In this document: positions 43,769 through 55,342 of the stretch, piece after piece
How the letters are laid out: the number at the start of each line of letters is the position of its first letter
Numbering within the stretch: the first letter of the stretch is position 1
Source: an uncultured Actinomycetes bacterium
GTDB taxonomy: Bacteria; Actinomycetota; Acidimicrobiia; Acidimicrobiales; RAAP-2
DNA length: 64,000 nt
Direction: 5' to 3'
NCBI GenBank assembly: GCA_903871335.1
Contig: CAIQGE010000015.1
Location: 56,478-120,477, forward strand
Position numbers and translations under genes: made by a program
The notes under the pieces: model-generated
The model's input: only the letters and a program-made list of their open reading frames with translations
Told to the model about the DNA's origin: nothing
Database searches by the model: none

Positions 43769-44588
43769 CGCCACCTTGGTGCGCGAACTCGAGGCCCTCG
43801 GACTCGAACGACGCGAAGCCCGGTGGATCGTCGACGAATTCGCGCCCGCGGGCGACGCGCTGTTCGCGACGGCGGTTCGTCACGCCGCCGAGCGCCGTCG
43901 AGCGGGCGAGCCGCTGCAGTACATCCTCGGACATTGGCCGTTTCGCACGCTCGATCTCGACGTTGATCCTCGTGTTCTGATTCCTCGCCCCGAAACGGAA
44001 GAACTGGTCGGCGTCGTCCTGCGAGAACTCGCTCGTTCGTCATCGGCCACACCGCTCATTGTCGACCTTGGGTGTGGATCCGGCGCGATCGGTCTCGCCC
44101 TTCACAGCGAGCTCGATGATCGCGGCGTGAGGGCCACTGTGGTGGCCGTTGACGTGTCGCTCGACGCTCTCGCCGTTGCTCGCCGCAACGCCCTCAAGCA
44201 CCAGCTCTTGCGCACCAGTTTCGTGCACTCGAATTGGTTCGACGAACTGGACCCCTCGCTGCGAACGCACGTCGACGTGATCACCGCGAATCCGCCGTAC
44301 GTGGGCGAGGGCGAAATGACCTTCCTCGATCCGGTGTTGACCTTTGAACCACGCGGTGCTCTGGTCTCTGCCGACTTTGACGGCGTGGTCGGATTCGCCG
44401 ACGTGGCCTCGATCATCTCCGCGGCGGGGGAGTGGCTGGCGCCCGGTGGGCTGATCGTGTGCGAGCACGGCACCGACCACGGCTCTGCTGCTCAAGAAGC
44501 CGCGCGTCACGCCGGTCTCGTCGACGTGCGTGGCGAGCGGGACATGGCGGGCCACGATCGTTTTCTCATTGCGCGGCAACCCACATGA
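43755..44588 (+). CDS. prmC: Release factor glutamine methyltransferase
   Basis: A 277-residue SAM-dependent N5-glutamine methyltransferase (HemK family). The N-terminal helical domain recognises the release factor (PLQYILGHWPFRTLDLDVDPRVLIPRPETEELV, about 53-85). IVDLGCGSGAIGLAL (about 100-114) is the SAM loop, and ITANPPYVGE (about 177-186) the NPPY catalytic motif that holds the Gln. GTG 43755 begins inside prfA, linking the enzyme with its substrate. The stop overlaps the next start (ATGA). Confidence 0.95.
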   Translation: MTDASATLVRELEALGLERREARWIVDEFAPAGDALFATAVRHAAERRRAGEPLQYILGHWPFRTLDLDVDPRVLIPRPETEELVGVVLRELARSSSATPLIVDLGCGSGAIGLALHSELDDRGVRATVVAVDVSLDALAVARRNALKHQLLRTSFVHSNWFDELDPSLRTHVDVITANPPYVGEGEMTFLDPVLTFEPRGALVSADFDGVVGFADVASIISAAGEWLAPGGLIVCEHGTDHGSAAQEAARHAGLVDVRGERDMAGHDRFLIARQPT

Positions 44589-45199
44589 GAGAGCTCGATC
44601 TTTCGAACATCGATGAGATCGCCGCGGCGTTCGACGCGGGTCATATCTTGGCTATCCCGACCGACACCGTCTATGGCGTGGCCGCGTCGCTGCGGCATCC
44701 CGTTGCGGTGTCGCGCCTCTTTGATCTCAAGCAGCGACCGGACTCGGTGGCTCTCCCCGTCCTCGTCGCGAGCGCGGATGCGTTGGATGGTCTCGGGGTG
44801 ACGTGGAACGATGCAGCTTCCCGTCTCGCCGGTGAGTACTGGCCAGGGGCACTCACGATCATCGTGCCGGCTATTTCGTCGGTGGCGGCGATCGTCGGTG
44901 CGACGGATTCGGTTGGTGTGCGATGTCCGGGGGATCAGGCGTTACGGGCAGTGCTCGCACGAACCGGTCCGCTGGCGGTCACCAGCGCGAATCTCCACGG
45001 CCAACCTCCGTGTCGAAGCACCGCCGATGTTCGGGTCACGTTTGCGGATTCGCACGAGTTGTGGGGTGTCGTCGACGGAGGTGTGCGGGACGGTGTCGTC
45101 TCGACCGTCGTCGACGTGGCCTCGTCGCCGTGGGTTATTCGCCGCGACGGAAGTGTCTCCCCATCTGACATTCAACGAACGCTGGATCAGGTGGGTTAA
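44585..45199 (+). CDS. tsaC: L-threonylcarbamoyladenylate synthase
   Basis: A 204-residue YrdC/Sua5-domain enzyme that makes threonylcarbamoyl-AMP from threonine, bicarbonate and ATP, the first step of the tRNA modification t6A. PTDTVYGVAAS (about 26-36), LKQRPDSVALPVLV (KxR...P motif, about 47-60), WPGALTIIVP (about 84-93), VGVRCPGD and TSANLHGQPP (about 133-142) outline the active site. It lacks the Sua5 extension. ATG 44585 overlaps the prmC stop. Confidence 0.94.
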   Translation: MRELDLSNIDEIAAAFDAGHILAIPTDTVYGVAASLRHPVAVSRLFDLKQRPDSVALPVLVASADALDGLGVTWNDAASRLAGEYWPGALTIIVPAISSVAAIVGATDSVGVRCPGDQALRAVLARTGPLAVTSANLHGQPPCRSTADVRVTFADSHELWGVVDGGVRDGVVSTVVDVASSPWVIRRDGSVSPSDIQRTLDQVG

Positions 45200-45227
45200 C
45201 CGGTCTTCGAAGGAACTTTCAGGCCAC

Positions 45228-45240
45228 TAGGGTATTTCTG
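45228..45240 (+). promoter_or_regulatory. Candidate leaderless promoter of rpiB
   Basis: TAGGGT (45228-45233), 6 nt, GTG 45240, with no ribosome binding site. It would start a new unit rpiB-glyA. Confidence 0.55.
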
Positions 45241-45713
45241 TGCGAATAGCCGTAGGTTCCGATCACGCCGGCTTTTACCTGAAGTCCGCCATTATTGAGG
45301 CGCTCACGGTTCGAGGAGTTGACGTCATTGACGTAGGAACCCACGATGCCTCGACTTCCGTTGACTACCCCGATTTCGGAGCGGCCGTGGGTCGCGCCGT
45401 CGTCGGCGGAACCGCAGATTTGGGTGTCGCGATTTGCGGGTCCGGCATCGGTATTTCGATTGCCGCGAACAAGGTGCCGGGCGTCCGTGCCGCTCTGGTG
45501 CACGATGCGACCACCGCTCGCCTGGCTCGTGAACACAATCACGCGAATGTTCTCTGTTTCGGTGAACGCATCATTGGCCAACAAGTGGCCCTGGACGCAC
45601 TCGACGCCTGGTTGGATTCACCTCTCGGTGAAGGACGACACCTCGGCCGAATTGAGAAGTTGACACAACTGGACGAAATACAACCTGAGAGAAAGGCCAA
45701 CGACACACCGTGA
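45240..45713 (+). CDS. rpiB: Ribose-5-phosphate isomerase B
   Basis: A 157-residue RpiB/LacAB-type isomerase interconverting ribose 5-phosphate and ribulose 5-phosphate. It starts MRIAVGSDHAGFYLKSAI (DHAG motif), followed by VDVIDVGTHDASTSVDYPDF and VAICGSGIGISIAANKVPGVRAALVHD, with the active-site Cys in ICGSG (about residue 65), and AREHNHANVLCFGERIIG (about 96-113). GTG start at the leaderless promoter. The stop overlaps the glyA start (GTGA). Confidence 0.95.
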   Translation: MRIAVGSDHAGFYLKSAIIEALTVRGVDVIDVGTHDASTSVDYPDFGAAVGRAVVGGTADLGVAICGSGIGISIAANKVPGVRAALVHDATTARLAREHNHANVLCFGERIIGQQVALDALDAWLDSPLGEGRHLGRIEKLTQLDEIQPERKANDTP

Positions 45714-46996
45714 GCGCATCCCCCTTTGACGCGTGGATCACCGCCGACGACGAGTTGACCGGACTCCTGGCCCAGGAGTGGGCGCGTCAGACCACGACCG
45801 TGCAACTCATCGCGAGCGAAAATTTCACGTCGCCCGCGGTAATGGCCGCGACAGGTTCGATCCTGACGAACAAGTACTCCGAGGGCTACCCGGGGCGTCG
45901 TTACTACGGCGGAAACCAGATCGTGGACGAGGTCGAAGACTTGGCTCGTCGTCGATTGACCGCCCTTTTTGGCGCCGATCACGCCAACGTGCAGCCGCAT
46001 TCCGGAGCGAACGCCAACGTCGCGGTGTATCAGGCGTTGTTGAATCCGGGCGACACCATTCTCGCCATGCGCTTGGACCAGGGTGGCCACCTCACCCACG
46101 GGTCTCCGGCCTCGATCACGTCAAAGATTTGGCGGTTCGTCTCCTACGGCGTCACGCCACGATCGGATGATCTCGAGAACCCGGGCGAAGTCATTGACGT
46201 GGAGAATTTGCGGGAGCTCGCGCTGCGCGAGAAGCCGAAGCTGATCGTGGCGGGGGCGACCGCGTACTCACGGCGTATCGAACCGGCGATCTTCCGCGAG
46301 GTCGCCGACGAAGTCGGAGCATTGTTGATGTTCGACGCGGCGCACCCCGCGGGCCTCATCGCGGGTGGATCAAATCCGAACCCCGTTCCCTACGCCGACG
46401 TGGTGACCTTCACGACACACAAGACCTTGCGTGGTCCTCGCGGTGGCGCCATTCTTTGTCGGGAGGAGCACGCGAAGAAGATTGATTCGGCCGTCTTCCC
46501 CGGGCAACAGGGTGGACCGCTCGAGCACGCGATCGCCGCCAAAGCAGTGGCGTTCAAAGAAGCCAGTCTCCCGAGTTTCTCGCTCTACACCGATCAGATC
46601 GTCACTAATTCGCGAGCCTTCGGCACCGCCTTGGCGAGCGAAGGCTTTCGCCTGGTCTCCGGTGGCAGCGACAATCACATGCTGCTGCTGGACCTTCGCG
46701 ACTTCGATGCGGAGTTGACTGGTAAAGAGGCGCAGGAGACTCTCGACCGAGCGGGCATTACGACCAATCGCAATCAAATCCCCGACGATCCCCGCAGTCC
46801 GTTCGTGACGTCGGGTCTTCGCGTGGGTACGGCCGCCCAGACGACCGCGGGCATGAAGGAAGGCGAATTCGCCATTATCGCGGCGCTCATGGCGCGGGCT
46901 TTGCGCACGAGGACCGACGAAGCCTCATTGGCCGCGGTGCGGGCGGACGTCGCTGAGTTGTGCAGCGGCTTCAACCCCTACGCGACCTTCGTGTAG
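45710..46996 (+). CDS. glyA: Serine hydroxymethyltransferase
   Basis: A 428-residue PLP enzyme that makes glycine and methylene-tetrahydrofolate from serine. LIASENFTSPAVMAATGS (about 28-45), NKYSEGYPGRRYYGG (about 47-61), MFDAAHPAGLIAGG (about 203-216; the usual DMAHxAGL motif has Ala before His), and the PLP lysine in TFTTHKTLRGPRGG (Lys near 237) are clear. Start GTG 45710 overlaps the rpiB stop. In actinobacteria glyA is commonly in this rpmE-atp neighbourhood. Confidence 0.96.
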   Translation: MSASPFDAWITADDELTGLLAQEWARQTTTVQLIASENFTSPAVMAATGSILTNKYSEGYPGRRYYGGNQIVDEVEDLARRRLTALFGADHANVQPHSGANANVAVYQALLNPGDTILAMRLDQGGHLTHGSPASITSKIWRFVSYGVTPRSDDLENPGEVIDVENLRELALREKPKLIVAGATAYSRRIEPAIFREVADEVGALLMFDAAHPAGLIAGGSNPNPVPYADVVTFTTHKTLRGPRGGAILCREEHAKKIDSAVFPGQQGGPLEHAIAAKAVAFKEASLPSFSLYTDQIVTNSRAFGTALASEGFRLVSGGSDNHMLLLDLRDFDAELTGKEAQETLDRAGITTNRNQIPDDPRSPFVTSGLRVGTAAQTTAGMKEGEFAIIAALMARALRTRTDEASLAAVRADVAELCSGFNPYATFV

Positions 46997-47005
46997 ACAA
47001 CGTTC

Positions 47006-48145
47006 GTGGGCAACGTCGCGTCGTACATCGCGGTCCTCGTCGTGGGGCTGGTGGCGACGCTGTTGGTGAACCGACCCTCGAGGTCGATCGCTCTCAAGAT
47101 CGGCTACACCGCGCAGCCCGATATTCGCAAGGTGCACGAACGCGTCACCCCGTACGGCGGGGGAGCGGCGATGTTCATTGGACTCTGCGTCGCGTCTATG
47201 GCGGCGCTGTTGTTTCCCTCGCTGCGGGTGATCATCCGAAACTCCGATGAGTACTTCGGTGTTCTCCTGGCGGCCGGTGTGATCTTCGTGGTGGGCCTCG
47301 TGGACGACTTTCGTGACATGTCGCCACCCGCCAAGGTGGCTGGCGAAGTCCTGGCGGCCTCCGTGCTGTATTTCGCCGGTGTCGTCATGTACTACCTCAA
47401 GTTGCCGTTCGCGGGGTTCATTGACGTCGGTGGATCGATCCTGCCGTTATTGACGGCCGGCTGGGTCTTCGCGCTCTCGAACGCGATCAATCTCATCGAC
47501 GGTCTCGACGGCCTCGCCGGCGGCATCGTCGCCATCGCGTCGGGAACCTTGTGCGTCTACGGGTTGCGTTTGGAGGATTTAGGACTTCTCCCCACCAACA
47601 ACATCGGCCCCCTGGTTGCGGCGATCACCTGCGGAATCTGTCTCGGATTCCTTCGCGACAATGTCCACCCAGCCCGTTTGTTCATGGGTGACGCGGGGGC
47701 CCTCATGCTCGGGCTCCTGATGAGCGCCTCGACGATGGTCATTGGTGGCCGTGTGTCGTCGACGAGTGGCGTCACATTCTTCTTCTTTGCTCCGCTCCTG
47801 ATTCCGGTGTTCATCCTCGGCGTGCCGCTCGTCGACGCTTTTCTCGCGTTCGTTCGACGAACGGCCTCCGGACAGGGTTTTCATAACGCCGACAAGAATC
47901 ACATTCACCACCGGCTCATGCGACTCGGGCACGGACACCGTCGGACGGTCATCATCCTGTGGGGTTGGACGGGACTGTTGTGTGCCTTCGTCCTTTTCCC
48001 CTTGTTCTTGCCCAAGGTCAACGTCTTCATCCCCTTTGGTGTGGCCTTTCTCGCCATTGCTCTGTTCACGTGGTTTCATCCCGGACTGCAACCTCACGGA
48101 GATGACGAGCCGGTGTCGGAGTCTGAGGAATTCGATCTCCGCTGA
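47006..48145 (+). CDS. wecA: WecA/TagO-like undecaprenyl-phosphate sugar-1-phosphate transferase
   Basis: A 379-residue integral membrane enzyme with about 11 segments that attaches a HexNAc-1-phosphate, normally GlcNAc, to a polyprenyl phosphate carrier at the start of arabinogalactan, teichoic acid or O-antigen-type polymers. Motifs: VHERVTPYGGGAAMF (about 45-59), VVGLVDDFRDM (Asp pair, about 94-104), SNAINLIDGLDGLAGG (about 157-172), FMGDAGALMLG and HIHHRLMRLGHG (about 298-309, sugar binding). Its place directly before the ATP synthase genes mirrors rfe (Rv1302) in mycobacteria. Start GTG 47006. Confidence 0.92.
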   Translation: MGNVASYIAVLVVGLVATLLVNRPSRSIALKIGYTAQPDIRKVHERVTPYGGGAAMFIGLCVASMAALLFPSLRVIIRNSDEYFGVLLAAGVIFVVGLVDDFRDMSPPAKVAGEVLAASVLYFAGVVMYYLKLPFAGFIDVGGSILPLLTAGWVFALSNAINLIDGLDGLAGGIVAIASGTLCVYGLRLEDLGLLPTNNIGPLVAAITCGICLGFLRDNVHPARLFMGDAGALMLGLLMSASTMVIGGRVSSTSGVTFFFFAPLLIPVFILGVPLVDAFLAFVRRTASGQGFHNADKNHIHHRLMRLGHGHRRTVIILWGWTGLLCAFVLFPLFLPKVNVFIPFGVAFLAIALFTWFHPGLQPHGDDEPVSESEEFDLR

Positions 48146-48414
48146 TGTCGGGAAGAGAAGCGCAGGGCGAAGGAGGAGAGAAGAAGGACCTCCGCAACGA
48201 TGCGGGGCCGCCCGCCATCAAGGATCTTCCCGGTCTGGCCGCCTTCGTGTCGCTCGGAAGCACGATTGCCACCTGCGTGGCGGTGGGGGTCGCCATCGGA
48301 CTCGGCGTCGATCAGTGGCTGTCGTTCGCGCCGTGGGGGTTGGTCGCGGGACTAGTATTGGGTGTCGTCGCCGCGGTTGTCAGCGTGTACAAACTCGCAC
48401 GGCGATGGCTGTAG
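48145..48414 (+). CDS. AtpZ/AtpI-type small membrane protein
   Basis: An 89-residue protein with a charged N-terminus of about 27 residues and two hydrophobic hairpin helices: LAAFVSLGSTIATCVAVGVAIGLGVDQWL and GLVAGLVLGVVAAVVSVYKLA. It matches the AtpZ/AtpI accessory family (putative F-ATPase assembly or Mg2+/Ca2+ factor) in size, layout and position at the head of the atp operon. Its ATG shares a base with the wecA stop (TGATG), implying coupling. Confidence 0.8.
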   Translation: MSGREAQGEGGEKKDLRNDAGPPAIKDLPGLAAFVSLGSTIATCVAVGVAIGLGVDQWLSFAPWGLVAGLVLGVVAAVVSVYKLARRWL

Positions 48415-48427
48415 GATCCCCCCCACC

Positions 48428-48832
48428 GTGCTTGAAAATCTCCCCGCCGACACCCTGCCTCGCCTGCTCCGTCGCACCACCGTATCGGCCCTGATCGTGG
48501 GCATGATTGCCTTCGTGGTGGCGGGCTTTCTCGCACCATTCGCCGCCCTTGGCGTCGCTATTGGCATTGGTCTGGCATTGTGGAACTTCCGCATGCTCGA
48601 TAAGCAGGTCGCCAAGGTCGAAACCAGCGCCGATCAGAGCACCAAAGCGGTCCGCCGAAAGCTCCGCGGGAGGACGATTTCGCGACTCGGACTCCTGACG
48701 GTTATTGCCATTGGAGCGATCATCCTCTCTGCCCCTCTGGGAATAGGTATTGTGTCTGGGCTTGTGCTGTATCAAATCGTTTTCGTGGCGAACGTGTTCC
48801 GCGTCGTCGCGGCCCAAGGAGGAATTGAGTGA
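48428..48832 (+). CDS. ATP synthase subunit I-like membrane protein
   Basis: A 134-residue protein with four hydrophobic segments (about 17-37, 38-52, 88-104, 108-125), a pattern of the AtpI/subunit I family thought to help c-ring assembly. Two glycine-rich helices (VAIGIGLALWNF and ILSAPLGIGIVSGLVL) are separated by a basic loop KVETSADQSTKAVRRKLRGR. GTG 48428 is chosen. It overlaps the start of atpB. Sequence similarity within this family is low, so the call rests on layout and context. Confidence 0.7.
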   Translation: MLENLPADTLPRLLRRTTVSALIVGMIAFVVAGFLAPFAALGVAIGIGLALWNFRMLDKQVAKVETSADQSTKAVRRKLRGRTISRLGLLTVIAIGAIILSAPLGIGIVSGLVLYQIVFVANVFRVVAAQGGIE

Positions 48833-49632
48833 GGACGCTGTTCGCGGCCAAGACCATTGAGGTCGGTCATCACCCCACCATTTCCGTTTTTGGCCTCACG
48901 ATTGACCTCGACATTGTCGCGGCGACCGTTCTCGCGGCCCTGATCTTCTTGGCCCTTGGTTTCGCCATGCGACGCAAGGTCACTTCCGGCGTCCCGGGCA
49001 AATTGCAATTGATGTATGAAATCATCGTGACCGACATTGTTGGTTCGCTGGCGGAGTCCGCGATTGGTCCGACGAAGTACAAGCGCTTCGTGCCGATCGG
49101 CGTCACGTTGTTTATTTTCATCCTCTTGTGCAACTGGATGAGCCTCCTGCCGACCGCCCTGCACCCGGGTGGCAGCTACGAGTTGTTGCCGCCCCCCACG
49201 TCGGACGTGAACCTGCCGCTGGCGATGGCCCTCTTCGTTATCTGCTGGGTGCACATTGAATCCGTTCGCGCGCGCGGCGTCGGTGGCTACTTCAAGCACT
49301 ACTTCCAGCCGTACACGGCTCTCGCCCCGATCAACGTGATCGAAGAAATCACCAAGCCGATCACCATGACCTTCCGTTTGTTCGGCAACATGTTCTCGGG
49401 TGGCTTGATGGTCTTGGTGATGACCACGCTGCTCCCCATCTACGTCATTCCCGTGGGTGAACTGGTCTGGAAGCCCTTCGACCTGTTCATCGGCGCGATT
49501 CAGGCGTACATCTTCATGCTGTTGACAATCCTGTACTTCGGTATGGCCATGAGCCACGAAGAACACGACGATCACCAGCCCGCGACGGAACCGGCACTCG
49601 CCGCCACGACCGCGACATCGGCCTCTCACTAA
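48829..49632 (+). CDS. atpB: ATP synthase subunit a
   Basis: A 267-residue Fo subunit a that forms the proton half-channels with the c-ring. Five or six membrane helices are visible. The essential arginine is in [15 protein letters not shown] (about 177-191), in the helix facing the c-ring, and the conserved last helix is [25 protein letters not shown]. The tail is acidic and His-rich. Start GTG 48829 overlaps the preceding gene. Co-operonic with atpE after 23 bp. Confidence 0.96.
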   Translation: MRTLFAAKTIEVGHHPTISVFGLTIDLDIVAATVLAALIFLALGFAMRRKVTSGVPGKLQLMYEIIVTDIVGSLAESAIGPTKYKRFVPIGVTLFIFILLCNWMSLLPTALHPGGSYELLPPPTSDVNLPLAMALFVICWVHIESVRARGVGGYFKHYFQPYTALAPINVIEEITKPITMTFRLFGNMFSGGLMVLVMTTLLPIYVIPVGELVWKPFDLFIGAIQAYIFMLLTILYFGMAMSHEEHDDHQPATEPALAATTATSASH

Positions 49633-49655
49633 TCCAACCCAGGAGGAATACAACA

Positions 49656-49919
49656 ATGGCAAATCAGAGCATCGCAGACGCGGTCCGCATCGCGGGTGCA
49701 CTCGTCGGTGGCGGTCTCGCCCTCGGTGGCGGTGCCATCGGTGCGGCGGTCGGTGACGGTCTGGCTGGTAGCCAGACGATCGCGGCTATCGCTCGTCAGC
49801 CCGAGATTGAAGGCAAGGCCCGTCAGTACTTCTTCCTGACGGTGGGTCTGGTGGAGGCTATGTACTTCATCAACCTGCTGTTCATGGTCGTCTTCGTCTA
49901 CGTCTTCAAGGCGAATTAG
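49656..49919 (+). CDS. atpE: ATP synthase subunit c
   Basis: An 87-residue hairpin membrane protein that forms the rotating c-ring. Helix 1 has the glycine-rich [24 protein letters not shown] (about 13-36), the polar loop is [11 protein letters not shown], and helix 2 carries the ion-binding carboxylate Glu in [17 protein letters not shown] (Glu about 68). The residues next to it are those of H+-type rather than Na+-type rings. ATG 49656 follows AGGAGGAA, one of the strongest ribosome binding sites here, as expected for a subunit needed in many copies. Confidence 0.97.
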   Translation: MANQSIADAVRIAGALVGGGLALGGGAIGAAVGDGLAGSQTIAAIARQPEIEGKARQYFFLTVGLVEAMYFINLLFMVVFVYVFKAN

Positions 49920-49930
49920 TTCGGGGAGCG

Positions 49931-49953
49931 GGCGGCCCCTGTTGGGGGCCGCC
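49931..49953 (+). promoter_or_regulatory. Perfect hairpin between atpE and atpF
   Basis: GGCGGCCCC (49931-49939) pairs perfectly with GGGGCCGCC (49945-49953) around a 5-nt loop. There is no T-run, so it is more likely an RNA-stabilising or attenuating element than a terminator; it may raise atpE output relative to later genes. Confidence 0.7.
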
Positions 49954-49994
49954 ACGCGACCACTTGTCCACCCCTAAAGAGAGAGTCTTGCGAA

Positions 49995-50516
49995 ATGATC
50001 GCTGAGTCCGTCTTCCTGATTCCCAACGGGACGTTCTTTGTTGAGCTTCTGGTCGTCATCATTATTTTGGTGCTGGCTGCGAAGTTCGTTCTCCCGCCCT
50101 TGAACAAGGCGCTGGAGGACCGACAGGAGAAGATCCGCACGTCCCTGGCCGCCGCCGATCAGGCTCGTGCCGAGGCCGCGGCCGCCGGCGACGAGCGCCA
50201 GCAATTGCTGACCGACGCGCGCAACCAGGCGCGTGAGATTGTCGCGTCGGCGCAAGCCACATCCGACCAGATCAAGGCGGAATCGGGTGCTCGCGGACAG
50301 GCGGAGTACGACCGCGTCGTGGGCGCAGCCGCCGGCGAAGTCACCGCGATTCGTCAGCGCGCCATCGATGAAGCGTCCGCTCGCATTGGTGAGATCGTCT
50401 TCGACCTCGTCACCAAGATCGTGGGACGCGAAGTCGACCAGAACGCGCACCAGGACCTCGTTCGTGAAGCCGTATCGGCTCTCAACGCTGAAGCCCAGAA
50501 GGGCGGCACGCGCTAA
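49995..50516 (+). CDS. atpF: ATP synthase subunit b
   Basis: A 173-residue peripheral stalk subunit: one N-terminal membrane helix (TFFVELLVVIIILVLAAKFVL, about 14-34), then a long Ala/Glu/Arg-rich coiled coil (ALEDRQEKIRTSLAAADQARAEAAAAGDER and on to about 150). It is a stand-alone b, unlike mycobacteria where an extra b-like part is fused to delta. ATG 49995 is 41 bp after the intergenic hairpin. Confidence 0.94.
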   Translation: MIAESVFLIPNGTFFVELLVVIIILVLAAKFVLPPLNKALEDRQEKIRTSLAAADQARAEAAAAGDERQQLLTDARNQAREIVASAQATSDQIKAESGARGQAEYDRVVGAAAGEVTAIRQRAIDEASARIGEIVFDLVTKIVGREVDQNAHQDLVREAVSALNAEAQKGGTR

Positions 50517-50518
50517 CC

Positions 50519-51427
50519 ATGCAGCCGAAGCTCGAGGGATACGCCGCGGCCGTCATTGACACGCTGGATGACAGCACGCGGTTTCGCGTGGTCAATCAGT
50601 TGGAGTCCATTGACGCCACCGTGGCGACCCACAGCGATCTCCACGCCGCGTTGACGGACACCGCCATCTCGGCGGCCGCCCGCTCCGCGGTACTGCGGGA
50701 ATTGCTGAGTGGCAAGGTCGATGAGGACGTCGTTCGTCTGGCCGCCTACGCCGCCAAGGTTTCCGCCGGTCAAGAAGTTCCCGCCGCTCTCAGCGACCTC
50801 ACCCACTACGCGGTGACACGCTCGCGTCCCGAGGACCACGCTCCGGCGATCTTGTCGCTCTTGTCCTCGCGCAAGCGAGTGGCTGGTTTCGCCGACGCCG
50901 TGTTGGAATCCGTCTCGACGGACGACTTCGGCGGCGTCGAGGACGACCTCTTCCGATGGGCTCGCACGATTGAAGCGAATCCCGAATTGCGACGCGTTCT
51001 CGTCGACCGGGATGCACCTCTCGCGAGTCGTCTCGAAGTGACGACGGCGTTGATCGGCACCAAGGTCTCTTCGACCGCGCTGCGCCTGGCGCAATACGTG
51101 ATTCGCGGAGGTCGCCCGCGCGACGTCGTGGGCACTTTGGATTACCTCGTGGACTACGTCGCGCAGGCTCGGAACTGGCGAGTGGCCCGCGTCTTCTCCG
51201 CTCGACCGCTGGACGACGCCAGCCAGCAGAGCCTCATCGAATCGTTGCGCACGATCACCGGTCACTCGGTGGATTTGCAGATCGTCGAGGACCCCACACT
51301 CCTGGGTGGTGTGTTGGTCCAAGTGGGCGACCTGCGCCTCGACGCAACAACCAAGGGACGCCTGGGCGCGCTGCGCGACGCCCTGGTGGCTCACGCACCC
51401 GCAGAACTTCAACTCAACAGCAACTAG
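50519..51427 (+). CDS. atpH: ATP synthase subunit delta with duplicated N-terminal domain
   Basis: A 302-residue delta subunit, against about 180 in E. coli. Two OSCP-like helical domains occur in tandem: LHAALTD...R...L...KV...VRLAAYA (about 41-78) and LRRVLVD...R...L...KV...LRLAQYV (about 157-194) can be aligned residue by residue at a distance of about 116. Only the second copy is followed by the C-terminal beta domain (RVFSARPLDD to LRDALVAH, about 221-292) that binds the b stalk. Delta joins the top of F1 to subunit b. ATG 50519 lies 2 bases after the atpF stop. Confidence 0.92.
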   Translation: MQPKLEGYAAAVIDTLDDSTRFRVVNQLESIDATVATHSDLHAALTDTAISAAARSAVLRELLSGKVDEDVVRLAAYAAKVSAGQEVPAALSDLTHYAVTRSRPEDHAPAILSLLSSRKRVAGFADAVLESVSTDDFGGVEDDLFRWARTIEANPELRRVLVDRDAPLASRLEVTTALIGTKVSSTALRLAQYVIRGGRPRDVVGTLDYLVDYVAQARNWRVARVFSARPLDDASQQSLIESLRTITGHSVDLQIVEDPTLLGGVLVQVGDLRLDATTKGRLGALRDALVAHAPAELQLNSN

Positions 51428-51442
51428 TAAAGGAAACGAGTG

Positions 51443-52960
51443 ATGACTGAGCTCACGATTAGTGCCAGCGATATCACCGAGGCGCTTCGTCGCCACGTCA
51501 CGGAGTACAGCCCCACGGTGGGTGCCGAGCAAGTCGGTCGCATCGTCGAGGTCGGTGACGGTATCGCGCGCGTGTCGGGTCTTCCGAACGCCAAGGTCAA
51601 CGAGCTCCTCGAATTCGAGGACGGGACCTTGGGTCTCGCCATGAACTTGGACGAGGAGACGATCGGTGCCGTGGTTCTCGGCAGCGTCGACGGCATCGAA
51701 GAAGAGCAGGTCGTTCGCGCGACCGGCAACATCCTCTCCATGCCGGTCGGTGACGCGCTGCTCGGTCGTGTGGTCAACGCTCTCGGTGAGCCCATCGACG
51801 GCAAGGGTCCGCTCGTTGGCGCCATCAACCGTCGTATGGAAGTCCAGGCGCCGGGCATCATCGGTCGCCAGCCGGTCGGCGAACCCCTGCAGACGGGCAT
51901 CAAGGCGATCGACGCCATGACCCCGATTGGCCGTGGTCAGCGCGAGCTCATTATTGGTGACCGCAAGACGGGTAAGACGACTGTCGCGATCGACACCATC
52001 TTGAACCAGAAGGGTCTCGGCGTGAAGTGCATTTACGTCGCGATTGGTCAGAAGAACTCGTCCGTGGCTCAGACGGTGAAGACGCTCGAGGATCACGGTG
52101 CACTGGAGTACACCGTGGTGGTCGTGGCCTCTGCCGGTGACCCGGCACCGTTCAAATTCCTCGCTCCGTACGCGGGCTGCGCCATTGGTCAGCACTGGAT
52201 GGAGAACTCCGAACACGCTCTCGTGGTCTACGACGACCTTTCCAAGCAGGCCGAAGCGTACCGTCAGGTGTCCTTGCTGCTTCGTCGCCCGCCGGGCCGT
52301 GAGGCGTACCCCGGCGACGTCTTTTATCTCCACAGCCGCTTGCTCGAGCGTGCCGCGAAGCTCTCCGACGAGTTGGGTGGTGGTTCGCTCACCGCGTTGC
52401 CGATCATCGAGACCAAGGCCGGTGACATCTCGGCCTACATCCCGACCAACGTGATTTCGATCACCGACGGTCAGGTGTTCCTCGAGTCCGACCTCTTCTA
52501 CTCGGGTATCCGTCCCGCCATCAACGTGGGTAACTCGGTGTCGCGAGTCGGTGGTGCGGCCCAGATCAAGGCCATGAAGTCCGTGGCTGGTTCGTTGAAG
52601 CTCGACCTCGCGCAGTTCCGCGAACTCGAAAGTTTCGCGACCTTCGGTTCCGAACTCGACAAGGTGTCCCAGGCCCAGCTGGACCGTGGTTATCGCCTCA
52701 CCGAACTTCTGAAGCAGGGTCTCAACCAGCCCATGCCGGTTGAAGAGCAGGTCATTGTGATCTACGCCGGTTCCAAGGGCTGGGTCGACAGCATTCCGGT
52801 GGGCGACGTCCGTCGATTCGAAGCCGAACTGCTGACCACGTTCCGCGCCAAGCACGCCGACCTGCTCGAGCAGATCCGCTCGACGGGAACTCTGCCGGAC
52901 ACCGACAAGATCGACGCCGCTCTCAAGAGCTTCGTGGATTCGTTCGCGACCAGCAACTAA
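51443..52960 (+). CDS. atpA: ATP synthase subunit alpha
   Basis: A 505-residue F1 alpha subunit. [19 protein letters not shown] (beta-barrel, about 32-50), Walker [14 protein letters not shown] (about 172-184), and [45 protein letters not shown] (about 262-306), the most conserved block, are intact; the Arg finger lies in [15 protein letters not shown]. It alternates with beta in the catalytic hexamer. ATG 51443 (GTG 51440 is in frame just before) follows AAAGGAAA. Confidence 0.97.
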   Translation: MTELTISASDITEALRRHVTEYSPTVGAEQVGRIVEVGDGIARVSGLPNAKVNELLEFEDGTLGLAMNLDEETIGAVVLGSVDGIEEEQVVRATGNILSMPVGDALLGRVVNALGEPIDGKGPLVGAINRRMEVQAPGIIGRQPVGEPLQTGIKAIDAMTPIGRGQRELIIGDRKTGKTTVAIDTILNQKGLGVKCIYVAIGQKNSSVAQTVKTLEDHGALEYTVVVVASAGDPAPFKFLAPYAGCAIGQHWMENSEHALVVYDDLSKQAEAYRQVSLLLRRPPGREAYPGDVFYLHSRLLERAAKLSDELGGGSLTALPIIETKAGDISAYIPTNVISITDGQVFLESDLFYSGIRPAINVGNSVSRVGGAAQIKAMKSVAGSLKLDLAQFRELESFATFGSELDKVSQAQLDRGYRLTELLKQGLNQPMPVEEQVIVIYAGSKGWVDSIPVGDVRRFEAELLTTFRAKHADLLEQIRSTGTLPDTDKIDAALKSFVDSFATSN

Positions 52961-53004
52961 TTCGTCACTACTAGGAACTATCGAGCGAGGAAGGGAGGTA
53001 CGTC

Positions 53005-55339
<2,335 letters not shown>

Positions 55340-55342
55340 GCC

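Noticed and set aside
50513..52855. A 780-codon open frame on the minus strand under atpH and atpA
   Set aside because: It is antisense to two clearly conserved ATP synthase genes, its translation is His/Arg/Gly-rich without family motifs, and GC-biased codon usage makes such shadow frames common.
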